A stretch of 64,000 bases of DNA from the NCBI GenBank assembly GCA_039931775.1, contig JBDTRG010000098.1, forward strand, positions 18,816-82,815, in the 5' to 3' direction. A program made the translations under genes and the position numbers. Positions 9,822 through 19,073 of this stretch are shown one piece after another (within the stretch, counting starts at the first letter, position 1; each line of letters opens with the position of its first letter). Below the pieces are notes generated by a model. The model had not been told where the DNA came from. It did no database searches and worked only from the letters and a program-made list of their open reading frames with translations. Origin of the DNA: CAIWHR01 sp039931775. GTDB lineage: Bacteria; Pseudomonadota; Gammaproteobacteria; Burkholderiales; Casimicrobiaceae.

Positions 9822-11177
9822 CTACTTGAGACCGAATTTGTGCATCGCGTCGTAGAGAGTCGGGCGGCTCACGCCGAGGATCTCGGCCGCCTTGACGATG
9901 TTCCCGTTCACGCGCGACAGGACCGTGATCACCGCGCGCTTCTCGGCCTCGTCCCGGACACGGCGCAGGTTGAAGGCGTTGAGGTTTTCATCGACGTCGG
10001 TGCGCAGACCGACGTCGGCGGCCGTGATCTGATTTCCCTCGGCCATGATCACCGCACGTTTGATGCAGTTCTCGAGTTCACGGACATTGCCGGGCCATGT
10101 GTGGGCCTCGATCGAGGCGACCGCGTCGGAGCGCAGCGTGATCGAGCGCCGGCGCTGCTCGGCGGCAAAGCGCTGGACGAAGGAATGCGCCAGCAACGCG
10201 GCGTCGCCATGACGCGCGCGAAGCGGCGGAATCTCGACGACGATCTCCGCCAGCCGGTAGTAGAGGTCCTCGCGGAAACGGCCCTCCTTGATCAGCGCCT
10301 TGAGGTCCTGATGTGTGGCGCAGACGATGCGCACGTCGATCGCGATTTCGTCCCTGCCGCCAAGGCGCTCGATGACGCGTTCCTGAAGGAAGCGCAGGAT
10401 CTTCACCTGCAGCGCCAACGGAAGATCTCCGATTTCGTCGAGCATCAGCGTGCCGCGATTAGCGGTCTCGATCTTTCCGATCGTCTGGCGCCCCGCCCCC
10501 GTGAACGCGCCCTTCTCATATCCGAAAAGCTCGCTTTCGAGCAGGTTTTCCGGAATCGCGGCACAGTTTATCGCGACGAAACGTTCGCCGCTCCGGGGCG
10601 AAAGGTCGTGGAGCGCACGTGCGAGCAGTTCCTTGCCCGTGCCGCTTTCACCCAGCAGCAACACCGTCGCACCGGTACCGGCGACCTTTTCGATCAACCG
10701 ACAGATCCGCAACAGCTCCGGATCGCGTGTCAGGAGCCCTGCGAAAGCGTCGGGCTGGCGCATCGTCTGCAGGCGTCGATTCTCCTGCTGGAGGTCGTAA
10801 AGGCGAAACGCGCGATCGATGGTGAGCGCAAGGAGCTCGGGCTCGAACGGCTTCGCGAAGAAGTCGTAGGCGCCAAGGCCGATCGCGCGCACCGCGTTGG
10901 CGCGGTCGTTCTGGCCGGTCAGCACGATCACCTTGGTGTCCGGTGCCAATTCGATGATCTGCTGAAGGAGGTTGAATCCTTCGGTCACAGAATCCGGGTC
11001 GGGCGGCAGTCCGAGATCCATGGTCACGACGGGTGGCGCGTGGCGCCGCAGCTGGGCGAGCGCCGACTCGCGGTCGGCGGCCGGCAGCGTCTCGTACTGA
11101 TCGAAGGCCCAGCAGATCTGCTTCTGCAGGGCCGGGTCGTCCTCGACGATGAGCAGGCGCCGCGCCTTCTCGCTCAT
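9822..11177 (-). CDS. prsR: Sigma-54-dependent response regulator PrsR
   Basis: A 451-residue NtrC-type activator. The receiver domain has Asp54 as phospho-acceptor and the switch lysine in FFAKPFEP. The AAA+ domain has Walker A GESGTGKE at 176-183, the sigma-54 contact loop GAFTGA at 223-228, and Walker B in LMLDEIGD. A Fis-type helix-turn-helix ends the protein (about 425-450). It matches the PEP-CTERM response-regulator family and partners the adjacent PrsK. Because it needs RpoN, its targets should carry -24/-12 promoters. Several good matches occur in this locus and are listed separately. Confidence 0.95.
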   Translation of the reverse strand: MSEKARRLLIVEDDPALQKQICWAFDQYETLPAADRESALAQLRRHAPPVVTMDLGLPPDPDSVTEGFNLLQQIIELAPDTKVIVLTGQNDRANAVRAIGLGAYDFFAKPFEPELLALTIDRAFRLYDLQQENRRLQTMRQPDAFAGLLTRDPELLRICRLIEKVAGTGATVLLLGESGTGKELLARALHDLSPRSGERFVAINCAAIPENLLESELFGYEKGAFTGAGRQTIGKIETANRGTLMLDEIGDLPLALQVKILRFLQERVIERLGGRDEIAIDVRIVCATHQDLKALIKEGRFREDLYYRLAEIVVEIPPLRARHGDAALLAHSFVQRFAAEQRRRSITLRSDAVASIEAHTWPGNVRELENCIKRAVIMAEGNQITAADVGLRTDVDENLNAFNLRRVRDEAEKRAVITVLSRVNGNIVKAAEILGVSRPTLYDAMHKFGLK

Positions 11178-11262
11178 CGCGGGTCTCCCGCATGTGCGTG
11201 GAGCGTCGCGGCGGTCCCGCTCGGGACGCCGTCATGCGCATGTCCGGGCCCCCGGAGTACTC

Positions 11263-13374
11263 TCACGCCGCCTCCCTGCGAACCGTAGGCGCGACTGCGC
11301 GTTCGCCGGACTCGAAGATCGGCAACAGCAACCGCACCAGCGTACCCTCGTCCGGCGTGCTGTCGACCTGGACGCGTCCTCCAAGCTCCTGCACGTACTG
11401 GAAGCTCTCGTAGGCGCCGATTCCCATACCGGTGGTCTTCGTCGTCTGGAACGGCTTGAACAGCCGATCGCGCACGAATTCGGGCGTCATGCCGTGACCG
11501 GTATCGCCGACCTCGACCATCGCCAGCCCATCCTGCACCGCAAGCCTCACCCAGACGCGGCCCACCGCATCCGTGGCGTCGATAGCGTTTTGCACCAGGT
11601 GCCCGATGACGCGCTCGAGCCGGTCTTCGTGCCCCGTCGCGATCGGGTTCCCGTCGTATCGGACCTCCGGGACCGGGACCTGGCTCGATTTGGCCCGCTG
11701 GATGCGGCCGATCACCAACGCGAGGTCGACACCCTGCGGTGCGTTCACCGGAGTCGTGCCTTCGCGCAACTGCATCATCAGCTGCTTCATCCGCTCCACC
11801 GAGTGCTCGACCGTCATCAGCATGTCCTTCTGGAACTCCGGATTTTCGCGATGGCGTTCGGCGTTCTTGAGCATCAGCGACAGTTGCGCGACGATATTCT
11901 TGAGGTCGTGGACGACGAACGCCGACATGCGGTTGAACGCGTCGAACTTGCGGGCCTCGAGCAATGCCTCGGTGGCCTGCATCTGGCCGAGGAACGTCGC
12001 GGCCTGGCGTGCCGCCGTCTTGAGCAGATCGTTCACCTCCCAGTTGACGTCCACGCGCGTGCGCGCCGTCGCGAGAACGACGAATCCGATCAGATCGCTG
12101 CCATTGGCGAGCGGAATGATCAGCCATGCATTCGGCAACTCCGACACCCAGAGAGGAAGCTCGAGATCGCGATAGCGCTCCGGCGAACTGCGAAATTCCT
12201 CGAGGTTCACCACCCACCCGGTCTCGCTCAGAAACCGCACGAATCCGCTGCCGGCAGGCTCGATCGAAGGGTCCGCCGGCATGTTCCACCGCGCGGCCTG
12301 CGCGACCCGGGCGCCCGCCGAATCGCGAAGCCACAGACTTCCGGCAGGGCTTTCCAGCATGTCGGCGAGGCCTTTGATGACATCCTGGCCCAATTGGGTC
12401 TGGCTGCCGCGAGCCGACAATGCGTGTGTGAATCTGAGCCACTCCTCGCGGTAGTCGTAGCGGTAGCTGAAGAAGTTCTTGCTGACGATGACGCGCAGCT
12501 TCGCCCGGATGGAACCCGAAAACGCCATCGCGCAGAGGCCCAGCAGCGCCGCGAATACGACCGCGACCTGCAGCGCACGCCCCCAGCTGCCGCCAAAGTA
12601 CCGGACATAGTAACCCGCCCCCGCCATGAACATCAGGTAGAAGCCGGCCACCATGAGTGCCGCGGAATGAAACACCATGCGGCGCGACAACGCGATGCCG
12701 AACGTCCATTCGCGATTGCGGTTGGTCGAAATGGCCACGAGCGGTATCACGAGCGCATGGACGAATCCGCGCACACTCCACGCGTCCGCGTCGACTCGGC
12801 TGAACAACAGCGCATCGGAAAAGAGGTAGAGGTCGAACGCGAACGCGCCGGCGAGTCCCAGGCAGAGCGGCTTGATGCTCCAGTGCGCGTCCTCCGAGAC
12901 GTTGCGAAAAACGTGCTCCACGAGGACGAGACCAAGGACGATCAGGGCGATTCCGTCGAAAACCGCCAGGCGTCCGGCTTCGCCCCATCCATTCCACTTG
13001 AGCCCTGCCGCGACCTGCGCGATCAAGCCGATCACGACCAGCGCCGCGGCCAGGGGGACGAGCCAGGATCCGTGCCGCAAGTCGGCGCTGACCTCGCCCG
13101 TTCGCGGCCCCACGATCAGCAGCAGGAACGCAATCCACGCGCCAAATCGCAGCACGTCGACCACCGAGGCAAGCGAATAGAAGATCTGAATCGGCTCGAG
13201 GGCGAAGGTCAGGCCCAGAAGCGCCCAGACGGCCGTGATCCCGGCAGCGACGATCAGCGCCAGGCCGCGCAATCCGCCGCGCCAGCCCACAACAAGGTAG
13301 ATCGCGAACGCGGCGTACGCGAAACCCGCGATTCCGTAGCTCCAGGCGGCCACGATCGTGAGGTTCGGGTTCAT
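11263..13374 (-). CDS. prsK: PEP-CTERM system sensor histidine kinase PrsK
   Basis: A 703-residue membrane kinase. About eight to ten hydrophobic helices fill residues 5-285, a GAF-like region spans about 330-465, and the transmitter follows. The phospho-accepting His489 lies in FVVHDLKN. The ATPase shows the N box HLVQNAIDAT and G boxes DTGHGM and GMGIGAY. The architecture and the adjacent prsR and prsT identify the PEP-CTERM histidine kinase family. The signal sensed through the membrane domain is unknown. An 85-base gap separates it from prsR. Confidence 0.94.
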   Translation of the reverse strand: MNPNLTIVAAWSYGIAGFAYAAFAIYLVVGWRGGLRGLALIVAAGITAVWALLGLTFALEPIQIFYSLASVVDVLRFGAWIAFLLLIVGPRTGEVSADLRHGSWLVPLAAALVVIGLIAQVAAGLKWNGWGEAGRLAVFDGIALIVLGLVLVEHVFRNVSEDAHWSIKPLCLGLAGAFAFDLYLFSDALLFSRVDADAWSVRGFVHALVIPLVAISTNRNREWTFGIALSRRMVFHSAALMVAGFYLMFMAGAGYYVRYFGGSWGRALQVAVVFAALLGLCAMAFSGSIRAKLRVIVSKNFFSYRYDYREEWLRFTHALSARGSQTQLGQDVIKGLADMLESPAGSLWLRDSAGARVAQAARWNMPADPSIEPAGSGFVRFLSETGWVVNLEEFRSSPERYRDLELPLWVSELPNAWLIIPLANGSDLIGFVVLATARTRVDVNWEVNDLLKTAARQAATFLGQMQATEALLEARKFDAFNRMSAFVVHDLKNIVAQLSLMLKNAERHRENPEFQKDMLMTVEHSVERMKQLMMQLREGTTPVNAPQGVDLALVIGRIQRAKSSQVPVPEVRYDGNPIATGHEDRLERVIGHLVQNAIDATDAVGRVWVRLAVQDGLAMVEVGDTGHGMTPEFVRDRLFKPFQTTKTTGMGIGAYESFQYVQELGGRVQVDSTPDEGTLVRLLLPIFESGERAVAPTVRREAA

Positions 13375-13683
13375 GGATTGGGCGGGACCGGTTCATTCCG
13401 AAAGAAATCATTGTCCCGCGAAACGCGCGAGGGTGGTGAGAGTCTCGACGCCGGGGTGGTTCCGGGCGTCATCGAAGGCAGGCTCGGTCCGGCCTTTGCC
13501 AACTACGCAAAGCAAGCCGCCCGACGCGGGATTCGCGCCGGCACGGGCCCGAAAAAGCGGGACTCCGTGGCTTCGCACCGCTCCGAATCCGCGCAAACCG
13601 AGCATGGGGCACCGCGACCGATCAATAGTTTTTCGAGGGAACGTTCGAGGGGCGGATTCGAGGCGCTCGATCGCGCCCCGGCT
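13375..13683 (-). other. Gene-free gap between epsB and prsK
   Basis: No convincing coding sequence, RNA gene or sigma-54-type promoter was found in these 309 bases on either strand. A 65-codon open frame on the minus strand has no recognisable features. The gap is large enough for a separate prsK promoter, but no clear -35/-10 pair was seen. A loose GGGGCG/CGCCCC inverted repeat close to the epsB stop could fold but has no T-run. Confidence 0.5.
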
Positions 13684-15069
13684 TCACTGCGCGCCCTCGC
13701 CGGTCATGACCACGCCGACGGTCTCGAACAGTATGACGATGTCAAGGAACAGCGTGTGATTCTTCACGTAGTACAGGTCGAATTGCAGTTTCTGCACCGC
13801 ATCTTCGAGCGAAGCGCTGTAGTGGTAGCGGACCTGCGCCCAACCGGTGACACCCGGCTTCACGCTGTGGCGTACCGCGTAGTACGGGATCTCCCGCGCC
13901 AGCTGGTCGACGAAATACGGACGCTCGGGCCGCGGACCCACAAGGCTCATGTCGCCACGCAACACGTTGATGAGCTGCGGCAGCTCGTCGATGCGGACCT
14001 TGCGGATGACGCGACCGATGCGCGTGACGCGATCGTCGTTGTTCACCGCCCAACGCGGCTTTCCGTCGATCTCGGCATCGCGGCGCATGCTGCGAAACTT
14101 GATCACGTTGAAGAGCCGACCACCCTGCCCGACCCGCTCCTGCCGGTAGATAATTGGAAATCCGTTCTCGAGCGCGATCGCCACGCACGTTAACAGCATG
14201 ACCGGCGACGCGAGCACGAGCAGCGTCATCGCGGCCCCGATGTCGAATATGCGTTTGACGAACGTGCGCGTAAAGCCCTGGCGGAATCCGTCGCCGAAAA
14301 TGAGCCAGCTCGCATGCAGCGAATCGAGCCGCAGTTGACCGACCGCGCGCTCGTAGTAGCTCGACAGATCGAGCACGCGCACGCCCATCAGCTTGCAATC
14401 GAGCAATTCCCGGAGCGGCAGGACGCCGCCGCGCCGCTCGCGCACCGCGACGATGATCTCGTCCACTTTGTATCGCCGGGCGGCGTCGACCAGATCCATG
14501 CCGCTACCGAGGACCCGCGTGCCGGCAACCTGATGAGCGGCATCCGTCTTTTTCGCCGGAAAGAACCCGAGAAATTTGACCGCCTGGCCAAGGTGCCCGA
14601 TCGATTGCTCGACGCCGACCGCCTCCACGCCGGTGCCCAGCACGAGCGTCCGGCGCGCGAACATCGGTGACATCCCGCTGTGCGCCGCGATTGCGCGGAT
14701 CGCGACGAACGCGACGAACGCGAGCGGCACGGCAAGCCGTAGCGTCTGGTCCCACGCCGCCGCGCGCGGCAGGAACGTGAAGATCGACCACGCGACGGGC
14801 ACCGCCAACAGCAGCGAAAGGACGATTCGCGCCGTGGTCTGCGCCATCGTGCGGCCTGGGTTTCGCTGGTACAGCCCGACGACCGTGTTGAGCGCGACCA
14901 TCGTCAACGCAAACAACAGCGCGTCGGGAACCACGGCCTCGAGGGACGTGATCTGGCCACGGTCGAGGAACACGACCGCCAGCACGACCGACAGGAATAG
15001 CAGGATCGCGTCGAACACGACCTGCAGCAGGGTGTTCGACGCGAACCAATGATTGAAGAGGCGGACCAT
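13684..15069 (-). CDS. epsB: EPS-initiating polyprenyl-phosphate sugar transferase, EpsB type
   Basis: A 461-residue membrane phosphoglycosyltransferase that starts the repeat unit by moving a sugar-1-phosphate to undecaprenyl phosphate. Four or five N-terminal helices and a Rossmann-like middle domain (VLGTGVEA) are followed by a further helix and the bacterial sugar-transferase domain. That domain shows KFRSMRRDAE, RKVRIDELPQLINVLRGDMSLVG and GPRPERP motifs. The pattern matches the PEP-CTERM-locus transferase family. It is the first gene after a strong sigma-54-type promoter at 15145-15161. The symbol is by family analogy. Confidence 0.92.
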   Translation of the reverse strand: MVRLFNHWFASNTLLQVVFDAILLFLSVVLAVVFLDRGQITSLEAVVPDALLFALTMVALNTVVGLYQRNPGRTMAQTTARIVLSLLLAVPVAWSIFTFLPRAAAWDQTLRLAVPLAFVAFVAIRAIAAHSGMSPMFARRTLVLGTGVEAVGVEQSIGHLGQAVKFLGFFPAKKTDAAHQVAGTRVLGSGMDLVDAARRYKVDEIIVAVRERRGGVLPLRELLDCKLMGVRVLDLSSYYERAVGQLRLDSLHASWLIFGDGFRQGFTRTFVKRIFDIGAAMTLLVLASPVMLLTCVAIALENGFPIIYRQERVGQGGRLFNVIKFRSMRRDAEIDGKPRWAVNNDDRVTRIGRVIRKVRIDELPQLINVLRGDMSLVGPRPERPYFVDQLAREIPYYAVRHSVKPGVTGWAQVRYHYSASLEDAVQKLQFDLYYVKNHTLFLDIVILFETVGVVMTGEGAQ

Positions 15070-15144
15070 GTTTGCGCTGCGTTAGCGATCGCGGTTCGTG
15101 ACCGTTCGGATTCGTTTTGCCACTCGAGGCGCTACGATCGGTAC

Positions 15145-15161
15145 TGCACAAAGCGTGCCAA
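15145..15161 (-). promoter_or_regulatory. Sigma-54 promoter upstream of epsB
   Basis: Read on the minus strand this is TTGGCACGCTTTGTGCA, with GG and GC exactly ten bases apart. It agrees with the YTGGCACR-N4-TTGCW consensus at 12 of 13 specified positions. The predicted start of transcription is near 15134, about 65 bases before the epsB ATG. PrsR, encoded in the same unit, is the obvious activator, implying positive feedback if prsK and prsR are co-transcribed. The 363-base gap 15070-15432 contains no gene. Confidence 0.75.
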
Positions 15162-15432
15162 ATTGGGCTGCATCCCGCCGGACGGCACTAACGCGATGTT
15201 TTTGATTAACTTTTGTGCGCAGACCCGCAATGGAACGAAAGCGATGTTCGCCGGACAACGGCAAACTTTGCACCCAGGATCGCGAGCGGCTCAGGAGGCG
15301 CCGACCGGCGTCCGCCCCGGGCTGCTGCGTGGTAGCAAACCACCTGGCCGATTGCCGGCGGATGCCGCGTGCGCGGTGCCGTCTACCTCGGGAGCCGCGC
15401 GGGACGGCGCCGGCTTCCGACCGAAGGCCCGT

Positions 15433-16455
15433 TCAGGTCCGAAACCCCTTCGGATGGGTGGACTGCCACCGCCATGCGTCGGCGCACATCGCATGGAGGC
15501 CGCGTCCCGCGGTCCAACCCAGCAGTATTCGGGCCCGCGTCGCGTCGGCATAGCAGGTGGCGGCGTCGCCCGGTCGGCGGGCAACGATTTCATAAGGAAT
15601 CGCCCGCCCGCATGCAGCTTCGAAGCTGCTGAGGACCTCCAGCACCGAGTGACCGCGTCCGGTGCCCAGGTTGACGGTGGTCTCGCGCGGCGCTCCCGTT
15701 TCCATGATCGTCGCGAGCGCCGCGACGTGCCCCTGCGCGAGATCGACGACGTGGATATAGTCGCGCACGCCCGTTCCGTCGGGCGTCGGATAGTCCCCGC
15801 CGTACACGTTGACGTGTGGCCGACGTCCGATCGCCACTTGCGCGACGAACGGCATCAGGTTGTTCGGCGTCCCCGTCGGATCCTCGCCGATGAGTCCGCT
15901 CTCGTGCGCGCCGACGGGGTTGAAATAGCGCAGCAGCATCGCCCGCCAGCCCGGATCGCCGGCGACGACGTCGCGGAGGACCTCCTCGACCATCAGTTTG
16001 GTCCGGCCGTAAGGGTTGATCGGTCCGAGCGGCGAGTCCTCGTGCAACGGCATCGTTTCGGCCGTTCCGTACACGGTGGCCGACGAGCTGAAGACGATGC
16101 GCGTGACGCCGTGCGCCTGCATGGCTTCGATCAGCGCAATCGTCCCGACGACGTTGTTGTCGTAGTAGCGCAGCGGATCGGCCACGGATTCGCCGACGGC
16201 CTTGAGACCGGCGAAATGAATCACTGCGTCGATCGCGTGCCCGCGGAAGATCCTGTCGAGCGCGCTCCGATCGCGCACGTCCGCTTCGACGAACGCGGGC
16301 CGGCGTCCGGCGATGGCCTCGATGCGATCCAGCACCGCCGCGCTGCTGTTGGAAAGGTTGTCGACGATGACCGGTGCCCATCCGGCCGCCATTACCTCGA
16401 CGCAGGCGTGCGAGCCAATGAAGCCGGTTCCGCCGGTGAGCAGGACGATGGGCAT
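15433..16455 (-). CDS. galE: UDP-glucose 4-epimerase
   Basis: A 340-residue NAD-dependent epimerase interconverting UDP-glucose and UDP-galactose (or the N-acetyl forms). The opening TGGTGFIGSH binds NAD. The catalytic SSSATVYG serine/threonine region and the YGRTK Tyr/Lys pair are present, as are FAGLKAVGES and GTGVRDYIHV, which are characteristic of GalE. It probably supplies UDP-Gal or UDP-GalNAc for the polymer. A 123-base gap separates it from the upstream polymerase-like gene, and no promoter was recognised there. Confidence 0.95.
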   Translation of the reverse strand: MPIVLLTGGTGFIGSHACVEVMAAGWAPVIVDNLSNSSAAVLDRIEAIAGRRPAFVEADVRDRSALDRIFRGHAIDAVIHFAGLKAVGESVADPLRYYDNNVVGTIALIEAMQAHGVTRIVFSSSATVYGTAETMPLHEDSPLGPINPYGRTKLMVEEVLRDVVAGDPGWRAMLLRYFNPVGAHESGLIGEDPTGTPNNLMPFVAQVAIGRRPHVNVYGGDYPTPDGTGVRDYIHVVDLAQGHVAALATIMETGAPRETTVNLGTGRGHSVLEVLSSFEAACGRAIPYEIVARRPGDAATCYADATRARILLGWTAGRGLHAMCADAWRWQSTHPKGFRT

Positions 16456-16578
16456 AGGCGGTATCGCGCGATGGAAATTCGTTGAACTCGAGACCCGATT
16501 GTACCCAAAGGGGCGATCACGTCGGATTGACGTCGGTGTGTGTGGGTTCCCACCGCGATGCCACCCGCGCGGAAATTC

Positions 16579-18987
16579 CTAGACGGGAGGCGCAGTGCTT
16601 GCGTCTTGTGGATGTGCGCGCAACGCGAGGCTTGCGAACAGCAACAGATAGAAAAGAAACGCAACGCGGGGGACGTCCAGCAAGCTGTCGAATAGCCCGA
16701 CGACCAGGAATCCGGCCAGCGCGGCGGCAAGATAGGGAGCCAACGGATGAGCGCTGGCACGGCCGAACACAAGGCGCCACGACGCGACGAAAATCAGCAT
16801 TGTCAGCAGTACCAACCCAACCACGCCTTGATCGAAAAGAACGTTCAGCGCCATGTTCTTGATGTGCCACGGCAGGTGGTATCGGTCGCTGGTGAAGAAC
16901 CAGTGCGCCATTCCGTTGCTGAAGTCGCCGTTCGCGACCAGCCTGCGCCCATCCGGCCCCACGAGCGCGAGGTTCCGTAGGTCGACCCTCCTGCCGCTGG
17001 TTTCGAGTGCGACCGAGAAAAAGGCGAGGCGAGGCGCGTACCAAGGCCCACCATCGAGGCGAGCCCCGTCGAGCGGAACGGTGAAATGCTCCCACCCGGA
17101 TGGTGACGGCTTGACCTCCGCGTTGGAGATCGCGCAGTTTTCGCCGTAAAGGAGGTGTTTATCGCAAACCTCCAGATGTACCCGGAGATCCTGTGACGCG
17201 CGCGCGTCGAAGGATGCAACGTATGCACCAGGTGTCGCCGACACGCGCTGCGACACTCGAAACGCGTCTCCGAAACTGATCGGGTAAGTCGGTCCTGAAA
17301 GCGCGAGAAACGGTTTTCCGTCCTCGTCACCGAGCCGGTAGCTTCCCGGATGAATGCTGTCCCTCGCACCATAAAAATAGCTGGCGGCAAAGCGGCCGAG
17401 CCCCTTGCCAAGCGTCCAGTCGGCGGGGCCTTGCAGATAGCCGAGACCATCGGACCAGTGCCGAATCCGGTCGGCAAGATCGTTGTCGACCGTTGCGAAG
17501 CGCTCACCCATGTACGCGCCGCCCGAAAACGTCGCCACAATGGCGGCAAGCAACATTGCGGAACCGATGATCGCGCCACGCGCCTGCACCCTGCTCCCAC
17601 CGCGCGCCTTCGAACGCAGCGCACTGACCACCAGAAACGCCATCAGCACCGAATCGGCCACCAGGGCGTCCGCCAGCGCCGATGCGCCCCCCCAATACCG
17701 GGCAACATGGGCCGCCGCAACTAGGATCCAGAGGTAGGCTGCCACCGCGGCCGGCGCGCGCACGTGGGCTTCCGTTTGCGAGTGCCGCCAAACGAGTCCG
17801 CAACAAAATGCGAACGCCGCCCCGTAGACAATATAAGCCCCCTTGGGCAGCACGCCGGAAACGACAATCCCCGCCGCGCCCAGCACCACACCCCCGGCGA
17901 TACCGTAGGCCCACTGCCGAAGTCCGGCATTCCTTGCCACTTCGGAAAGCGGGACGGACACCGCGAAGGCACCAAGGATCGCGGCGAGCGTCCGATACCC
18001 ACCAGCACGAAATGTCAGGTGAAAAACCGCCAGCGCGATGACCGCCAGCGCGGCAATCCCGGCCATGCGCAACAATCCGATAGGTCGCAGCGTCTTGTCC
18101 TGCGCCCTGACGAGCACCATGAGGGCCCCGAACGCAATCGGCACCGCCAGGTAGACGCCACGCGAGAACGTCGTGAGGCACGCGTAGCAAAGCGTGCCCA
18201 CCACGATTGCGCCGATCGCCGCTTGTCGCGGCGTGGACGCGCGCAGCAGCACTCGGACGGCAAACGGCGCAGTCAACGCAAAAAAGCCGTCCAGCGCTGC
18301 CCCGCCGACATGCGTTTCCCAGAACAGGGCCGTGCTACGGTAGTCGGTCGAGAAGTTGAGGATTCCGGTGAACGCCGCCCTCTCCCAGATGACCGCGGCC
18401 GCCGCGGCCGTTGCGCCGATTGCGAGTCCGGTCGACAGGAGCGCCGACGCCCGGTCGCCGGAGCATCGCAGGTCCGCCAGCAACAGGGGTGTCATGAGCA
18501 ATGCAAGCGCGAAACCCTTGAGAACGCGCAAGCTGTTGAGCGGATCGTAATACCCTTGGAACCATCCCCACTGGAATCCGCCGGCGTCAGCGATACCGCG
18601 GTAGAGCGCCACCGCGGCCGATGCGGCGAACAGAACCACCAGGGCCAGCGAGACGACCGAAAGACCGGTCCGGGGATCGCCGCGGTCCGTTTGCTTACGA
18701 ACCGCGCCAAATCGAATCCTGTCGAGCCCCAATCGGGCATAGCCTCCCGCGGCAGCACCCAGCACAAGAATGTCGAACTCCTCGAAAATCAACCAGCCCG
18801 TCCACGTCGCGAAGCCGATGATCGGCAGCAGCGCCGGCACGACGGCAAGCCAAAGTCCGGAACGCAAGTAGACGGTTACGGACCAGGCGACAAACGCGCC
18901 GAGCAAGGCCGGCGCGGCGATTGGGTAATGCCAGCACAAAGTTGCGCCGAGCGCAGCGCAGACGACCGATGCTGCGAGGGGCATCAT
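16579..18987 (-). CDS. Wzy/O-antigen-ligase-like membrane protein with an inserted soluble domain
   Basis: An 802-residue polytopic protein, far longer than the usual 400-450 residues of Wzy or WaaL. Roughly a dozen or more helices precede residue 560, the last few near the C-terminus. Between them, about residues 590-740, lies a soluble stretch rich in Trp, Gly and Tyr with segments such as SGWEHFTVPL and LVANGDFSNGMAHW, which looks like a jelly-roll carbohydrate-binding domain. The helix set and large periplasmic loop suggest polymerase or ligase activity on lipid-linked glycans. The ATG at 18987 was chosen because the longer frame overlaps the upstream glycosyltransferase. Confidence 0.72.
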   Translation of the reverse strand: MMPLAASVVCAALGATLCWHYPIAAPALLGAFVAWSVTVYLRSGLWLAVVPALLPIIGFATWTGWLIFEEFDILVLGAAAGGYARLGLDRIRFGAVRKQTDRGDPRTGLSVVSLALVVLFAASAAVALYRGIADAGGFQWGWFQGYYDPLNSLRVLKGFALALLMTPLLLADLRCSGDRASALLSTGLAIGATAAAAAVIWERAAFTGILNFSTDYRSTALFWETHVGGAALDGFFALTAPFAVRVLLRASTPRQAAIGAIVVGTLCYACLTTFSRGVYLAVPIAFGALMVLVRAQDKTLRPIGLLRMAGIAALAVIALAVFHLTFRAGGYRTLAAILGAFAVSVPLSEVARNAGLRQWAYGIAGGVVLGAAGIVVSGVLPKGAYIVYGAAFAFCCGLVWRHSQTEAHVRAPAAVAAYLWILVAAAHVARYWGGASALADALVADSVLMAFLVVSALRSKARGGSRVQARGAIIGSAMLLAAIVATFSGGAYMGERFATVDNDLADRIRHWSDGLGYLQGPADWTLGKGLGRFAASYFYGARDSIHPGSYRLGDEDGKPFLALSGPTYPISFGDAFRVSQRVSATPGAYVASFDARASQDLRVHLEVCDKHLLYGENCAISNAEVKPSPSGWEHFTVPLDGARLDGGPWYAPRLAFFSVALETSGRRVDLRNLALVGPDGRRLVANGDFSNGMAHWFFTSDRYHLPWHIKNMALNVLFDQGVVGLVLLTMLIFVASWRLVFGRASAHPLAPYLAAALAGFLVVGLFDSLLDVPRVAFLFYLLLFASLALRAHPQDASTAPPV

Positions 18988-19073
18988 CGACGGCTGCAAC
19001 ACAGAAGTGGTGCCGCGGGAACGCTCCCATTGGCATGCCTGGCCATGTCCGTGGGCTCCGTGATGTCCTCGAA

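Noticed and set aside
11149..14193. A 1014-codon open frame on the plus strand
   Set aside because: It lies antisense to prsK and epsB, has Arg/His-rich composition typical of reverse-strand GC-rich shadows, and contains no domain motifs.
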